Below, in pieces: positions 60,182 through 64,000 of a DNA stretch of 64,000 nucleotides. Each line of letters opens with the position of its first letter. Position 1 is the first letter of the stretch. The stretch lies in assembly GCA_035648415.1 (NCBI GenBank), contig DASRLO010000113.1, positions 36,249-100,248 of the forward strand. The letters are read 5' to 3'. Origin of the DNA: DATARH01 sp035648415 (GTDB lineage Bacteria; Pseudomonadota; Alphaproteobacteria; ATCC43930; CGMCC-115725). A program made the translations under genes and the position numbers. Under the pieces are notes generated by a model that was not told the origin of the DNA, did not search any database, and saw only the letters and a program-made list of their open reading frames with translations.

Positions 60182-61014
60182 TGCGCCGCCTCGTAGCGCC
60201 GCACCTCCTCGGCGTTTTGCGCGCGAAAGCGGGCGACCGCCGCGGCGTGCGCCGCCTGCTCGGCCGCGCCAAAATCGGCTTGCGGCCGGGGCTCGTCGTC
60301 GAAATGCCCGGAGCGGTCGATGCCGCGCACCAGCATCGCCGATTGGCGCACGCTGGCGCGGCAGGTCGCCGAGGCCGGGATGTAGCTGATGCCGAACCCG
60401 ATCCGCCGGTCGTTCGACAGGTTCGGACCCGAGCGGTGGATCAGATGCGTGTGGTGCAGCGACATCTGCCCCGGCTTCAGGGTGATGAAGAGCGTGCCGT
60501 CGCGGGCGAAATCCGCGGTCACTGTCTGGCCGCGCGACAGGAGGTTGCTGTCGTCGGCGAATTGGCCGTGATGCAGTTGCCCCCGCCGATGGCTGCCCGG
60601 CACGACCTCGACCGCGCCGGATTCCACCGGCACCTCGGTCAGCGCCAGCCAGGCGGTGATGTGCACCGCGGGGTCGAGGCCGAAATAGGTCGCGTCCTGA
60701 TGCCAGCTCACATAGGCCGGGTCGCCCGGCGATTTGGGCCAGATCGTGAAGTGGAAGAGGCGGATGTCGGGGCCGATGATGTCCTCGACCGGGTCGAGTA
60801 GCGCGGGATGCCGCACCAGCGCATCGACCCAGGGAAACAGGAGATGCGGCTTGAAATTATGGCCCTTGCCGAATTGCCGCCCGTCCTGCCGCTCGAATGC
60901 CTCGAGCCGGTCGCGAAATTTCCGCGCCTCCCGCGGGGTGAACGCGTCGATCGGAAAGAGGAACCCGTCGCGGTGATAGCGCGCGATTTCCGTGCCGGAC
61001 AGCCGCTTTCCCAT
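60178..61014 (-). CDS. Phytanoyl-CoA dioxygenase (PhyH) family protein
   Basis: A 278-residue Fe(II)/2-oxoglutarate dioxygenase of the PhyH family. Iron ligands are His and Asp in YVSWHQDATYFG and His in HTHLIHRSGPNLS; the Arg that follows (DRRIGFGISYIP) fits 2-oxoglutarate binding. The substrate in bacteria varies (lipids, amino acids, osmolytes). ATG 61014 is used; the frame to 61107 overlaps the methyltransferase gene. Its stop overlaps the first micro-lipoprotein. Confidence 0.9.
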   Translation of the reverse strand: MGKRLSGTEIARYHRDGFLFPIDAFTPREARKFRDRLEAFERQDGRQFGKGHNFKPHLLFPWVDALVRHPALLDPVEDIIGPDIRLFHFTIWPKSPGDPAYVSWHQDATYFGLDPAVHITAWLALTEVPVESGAVEVVPGSHRRGQLHHGQFADDSNLLSRGQTVTADFARDGTLFITLKPGQMSLHHTHLIHRSGPNLSNDRRIGFGISYIPASATCRASVRQSAMLVRGIDRSGHFDDEPRPQADFGAAEQAAHAAAVARFRAQNAEEVRRYEAAQ

Positions 61015-61042
61015 CAAAGACCTCGCTTCGGCGCTCGATCGA

Positions 61043-61651
61043 TTATAACGCCTTTGCGAACGCCAGGCGCGTCCAAGTGACACTGGGCTGACGCGTGGAC
61101 TCCACAACTTGGTTCAAAATCGGACGCAAGCCCAGCGGCTGCGCCAGCCGTATTGTCTCTTCGGCCGAAACCTCGAACATCCGCCGCCCGGGCGGCACCG
61201 GACCGTGCCGCAGTGACAGGGTCAGCGCGCCGCCCTCCCGCACGAGCGACGCGACATTGGGCATCGCCCGGCAGCGTTGCCGCGCGTCAAGGTGTATCCA
61301 TACCGCAGTTAGCATGACGACGTCGAACAGCTCGTCTCGCGCTCGCAAGATAGGCAAATTCGGCAGGCTGTCGTCGAGCCATTCGATAAGCGGCGAGGGA
61401 TGCAGCGCCATCGCGCCGCGGCGCAGCTCTTCGGTCGGCTCTACCGCAACAACGCTATGCCCCATCGCCGCGAAGCCAGCCGCATCCCGACCTGTGCCCG
61501 CACCGATATCAACGACGCGGCAGGGAGCATCCGGAATCAAATAACGGATGAGCCGATGGGCGTCCCAGAACGAGATGCTTTCGTAGCGTTTGAGCAGGTC
61601 CGGAGCCTCGTTCGCATAGTTTTCGGTGCCGCTGACCCGAACAGACTTCAC
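61043..61651 (-). CDS. Class I SAM-dependent methyltransferase
   Basis: A 202-residue methyltransferase with the SAM loop VVDIGAGTGRDAAGFAAMGH, an acidic end of strand 2 (VVAVEPTEELR), and the strand-4 region DVVMLTAVWIHL. It begins SVRVSGTENYANEAPDLLKRYE, resembling small-molecule or TehB-like methyltransferases. GTG 61651 was preferred over ATG 61669 because GGAGGG lies six bases upstream of it. It heads the minus-strand gene series and is divergent from the gamma-glutamyltransferase gene. Confidence 0.85.
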   Translation of the reverse strand: MKSVRVSGTENYANEAPDLLKRYESISFWDAHRLIRYLIPDAPCRVVDIGAGTGRDAAGFAAMGHSVVAVEPTEELRRGAMALHPSPLIEWLDDSLPNLPILRARDELFDVVMLTAVWIHLDARQRCRAMPNVASLVREGGALTLSLRHGPVPPGRRMFEVSAEETIRLAQPLGLRPILNQVVESTRQPSVTWTRLAFAKAL

Positions 61652-61758
61652 CCGATACCCTCCGCCCATAGCGTATCACGAGGCCGATCATAGCTTGTTT
61701 CGCGGCTTGTTCCGGGGCCTACTTGAGCGGCGAGCCAGCTCCGGGAGAGAGGCACACG

Positions 61759-63381
61759 ATGTCGCACGAACGCCGCTGCTATCGCCCGCTGATCATCGGA
61801 CGGCAGGGCGCCTCCGCGGCCAACCATCCGCTCGCGGCGCAGGCTGGGTTGATGGCGCTGCGCGGCGGCGGCAACGCGGTCGACGCGGCGGTGGCGGCAG
61901 CGCTCGCGCTCGGGGTGGTCGAGCCGATGATGTCGGGGCTCGGCGGCGACGCGTTCTACCATGTGTTCGATGCCAAGAGCGGCCGCGCGGTGGTGTTCAA
62001 CGGCACCGGCCCGGCGCCGCGCGCCGCCACCGCGGAGCGCTACGCCGCCGGCATCCCGCGCACCGGGCCGCTGTCGGTGTCGGTGCCGGGGATGCTCGCC
62101 GGGCTCGAGATGATGCACCGTGAGTACGGATCGCTGCCGTGGGCGCCGCTTTGCGCCGAGGCGATCCGGCTGGCGCGCGACGGCTTTGGCGCGACGCCGC
62201 ATTACCGCCATTTCGCCGGCGAGCATCTCGATTGCCTGCGCGCCGACCAGCGCAGCGCCGCGGTCTTCCTGCGCGATGGGGAGGCGCCGCGCGTCGGGAC
62301 CACGATCGTCCAGCCCGAGCTCGCCCGCACGCTCGAAGAAATCGCCGCCGATGGCGCCGAATGCTTCTACCGCGGCGCCCTCGCCCGCCGGCTCGGCAAG
62401 ACGCTGCCCGCCTGCGGCACGCTCGTCGCCGAAGCCGACCTCGCCGAGTTCGAGGCCGAACGGCAGGAGCCGCTGGCGATCGACTATCGCGGGCTTCGCG
62501 TGCTCGAAGCGCCGCTCAACTCGACCGGCTTTGTCGTGCTGCAAGAGCTGAAGATCGCCGAGAATTTCGGCCTCGCCGGCATGGGGCTCGGCTCGGCCGA
62601 CCTGGTGCATGTCATGGTCGAGGCGAAGAAGCTCGCCTTCGCCGACCGCGAGCGCTGGGGCAGCGACCCGCGCACCCTGCAGCCGCCGTTCGAGGAATTG
62701 CTGTCGGCCGAGTATTGCGCCCGGCTCGCCACCCGCATCGACATGCGGCAGGCCGCGCCGACGCGATCGCTCGCCGACGCGGCCGGCGACACGACCTATT
62801 TCTGCACCGCTGACGGCGACGGCAACGCCGTCTCGGGCGTCCAGAGCATCAACAGCGGCTGGGGTTCGGGGGTGATGGCCGGCGACACCGGCATCCTCCT
62901 CAACAACCGGATGGCCTATTGGCACCTCGACCCCGGCCACCCGAACCATCTGCGCCCCGGCCGCCGGGTGCGGCACACGATGAACCCGCCGCTGGTGCTG
63001 AAGGGCGGCAAATTATGGGGCGTCTTCGGCACACCCGGTGCCGACAACCAGGTGCAGGTCAATTTCCAGATCGCCGCCGCGATGATCGATTTCGGCCTCG
63101 ACCCGCAGCAGGTGGCGGAGATGCCGCGCTGGACTTCGAACGTCCCCGGGCAATACGCCAACTACCCGCATGACGGGCCGGATGTGCTGACCATGGAGCG
63201 CCGCTTCCCCGAAGACGTGCGCCGCGACCTCGCCCGCCGCGGCCATCCGGTGAACCCGGTCGGCGACCTCGAAGGCCCGTGCAGCGTCGAAATCATCCGC
63301 CGCGCCGATGACGGCCAAGGAAATGCGGTGCTGCTCGCCGGCTCCGACCCGCGCCGCGACGGCTGGGCGCTGGCGTGGTGA
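61759..63381 (+). CDS. ggt: Gamma-glutamyltransferase family protein
   Basis: A 540-residue Ntn-hydrolase that would self-cleave before the threonine of GDTTYFCTADGDGNAVSGVQS (near residue 350) and transfer or hydrolyse gamma-glutamyl groups. The N-terminal half shows GGNAVDAAVAAALALGVVEPMMSGLGGD, and the C-terminal part NPPLVLKGGKLWGVFGTPGADNQVQ. No clear signal peptide is seen, so it may be cytoplasmic, as in many alphaproteobacterial homologues acting on glutathione conjugates or other amides. ATG 61759 follows GGAGAGAGG. Confidence 0.9.
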   Translation: MSHERRCYRPLIIGRQGASAANHPLAAQAGLMALRGGGNAVDAAVAAALALGVVEPMMSGLGGDAFYHVFDAKSGRAVVFNGTGPAPRAATAERYAAGIPRTGPLSVSVPGMLAGLEMMHREYGSLPWAPLCAEAIRLARDGFGATPHYRHFAGEHLDCLRADQRSAAVFLRDGEAPRVGTTIVQPELARTLEEIAADGAECFYRGALARRLGKTLPACGTLVAEADLAEFEAERQEPLAIDYRGLRVLEAPLNSTGFVVLQELKIAENFGLAGMGLGSADLVHVMVEAKKLAFADRERWGSDPRTLQPPFEELLSAEYCARLATRIDMRQAAPTRSLADAAGDTTYFCTADGDGNAVSGVQSINSGWGSGVMAGDTGILLNNRMAYWHLDPGHPNHLRPGRRVRHTMNPPLVLKGGKLWGVFGTPGADNQVQVNFQIAAAMIDFGLDPQQVAEMPRWTSNVPGQYANYPHDGPDVLTMERRFPEDVRRDLARRGHPVNPVGDLEGPCSVEIIRRADDGQGNAVLLAGSDPRRDGWALAW

Positions 63382-63765
63382 GCGCAATCCGCCGCTGTTC
63401 CGCAGCCTTTCGAGCTGATGCCGAAAAACCTCAATGTATTGAAAATACATGCGTATTTCTGACTCAAACCGGCACGCGAAACAGCGGCGAACAGCGAAAT
63501 ATCAGTAGGGCGGAAAAGCGAAGCGTATTCCGCCAACATCGCCTCGAATTGGCGGATAACGCTCCGCTCATCCGCCCTACAAGCGGCCCCGCGCGCACGC
63601 ACGCGGAGCGAAAAAAGATCAGGAGCAAGTGATTGGAATTCTTGCGTTTCGCTTCCCGGAACAGGTGGATAACAAGTGGAAGATGACAGGAGGGCCGGAA
63701 TAGTCGACATCGACGCGCTCGGGCATCATGCGGCCGAGATCATATGTGTTCTTGATAGGTTCTCG
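63382..63765. other. Intergenic region after ggt
   Basis: No convincing gene. It holds a small stem ATGTATT (63434-63440) / AATACAT (63444-63450) that could help end the ggt transcript, the dispersed repeat at 63505-63580, and an A+T-richer tail leading into the IS5 fragment. Confidence 0.5.
63505..63580. repeat. Dispersed palindromic repeat, GTAGGGCGGA type
   Basis: The element starts GTAGGGCGGA (63505-63514) and ends TCCGCCCTAC (63571-63580), with further internal pairing (GAAGCGTATTCCGCC against GGCGGATAACGCT). It matches a long imperfect palindrome that is common between genes in many proteobacteria. Confidence 0.75.
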
Positions 63766-63963
63766 TCAATGCCCAAAGCGAGATGAGATAATTCGGTATT
63801 CGGGCGAAAATGGGACCAAAACACAATCTAGTAGATAACTGATTTCGGCTTGACCATATGCCGGCATCAACGGCGCGATCAAGGCCCATTCGCCATCGGT
63901 CATGTCGCTTGCATACCGCAGCCCATCGCGCCGATATTGTCGGCGAGTGATCTCACTCCAGGC
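63766..63963 (-). pseudogene. IS5-family transposase, 5' fragment
   Basis: From ATG 63963 the translation MAWSEITRRQYRRDGLRY and MTDGEWALIAPLMPA is the conserved N-terminus of IS5/IS427-type transposases. After about 37 residues the homology stops and an unrelated A+T-rich sequence (LLDCVLVPFSPEYRIISSRF) runs to a stop at 63766. No DDE domain is present, so the element was cut by a deletion or another insertion near 63850. GACACAAACGGTGGGG just upstream on the minus strand may belong to the IS left end. Confidence 0.8.
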
Positions 63964-64000
63964 CATCGTGAACCCCACCGTTTGTGTCGCAACAACGATG

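Overview
The window is a stretch of an alphaproteobacterial chromosome with high G+C, most like Rhodospirillales and relatives. This rests on gene order and regulator types, not on a marker tree. The markers are a MucR/Ros regulator, a Mur-type Fur protein, an Irr protein, an XRE regulator directly upstream of metK, an olsB-olsA pair, and the order ubiE-ubiB-coaBC-dut beside mutM-echA-rpsT-dnaA-dnaN-recF-gyrB.

Layout. 1-3812 is an accessory island: an IS1-family transposase cut by the left edge, a visibly A+T-richer three-gene operon (a TIGR04255-type protein, a helix-turn-helix protein, and an unrecognised protein with an SHDCDL motif), then two small genes on the other strand. A possible IS terminus lies at 3800-3812. 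3858-12852 holds cell-wall, translation and stress genes (DUF2244, hydrolase, dapB, murJ, trpS, a TSUP exporter with its TIGR02186 partner, usp, nfuA, tsaB, rimI). 13006-24348 runs mucR, fur/mur, olsB, olsA, miaB, phoH, ybeY, corC, lnt, a praR-like regulator, metK, trmB and an L,D-transpeptidase lipoprotein. 24440-34051 is the rimP-nusA-ylxR-infB-rbfA-truB-rpsO-pnp translation/RNA operon, with a DUF4160 gene wedged between infB and rbfA.

34048-39341 carries ugpQ, a nitronate-monooxygenase-like protein with a cysteine cluster, irr, and the rubrerythrin / Fe-S protein / DUF3501 trio behind a likely Irr box. 39545-43369 has an SH3 protein, a MoeB/ThiF-type enzyme, cysK, a TauD-type dioxygenase and an Rrf2 regulator, probably sulfur-related. 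43398-47600 (minus strand) is ubiE-ubiB-coaBC-dut. 47674-56501 is mutM-echA-rpsT and then the replication cluster dnaA-dnaN-recF-gyrB. 56511-61651 (minus strand) has a YefM/YoeB toxin-antitoxin pair with a clear operator, a PQQ-type sugar dehydrogenase, two tandem VOC proteins, a Nudix hydrolase, two tiny lipoproteins, a PhyH dioxygenase and a methyltransferase. The window ends with a gamma-glutamyltransferase, a dispersed repeat and a broken IS5-family transposase start.

Most of the window is conserved core genome. The best candidate for something undescribed is the three-gene operon at 1002-3296. Smaller curiosities are a ylxR gene with no canonical start codon, a MutM with a rearranged zinc finger, the Irr box before rubrerythrin, two overlapping micro-lipoprotein genes, and several strong hairpins in leaders. 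No rRNA, tRNA or CRISPR array was recognised.
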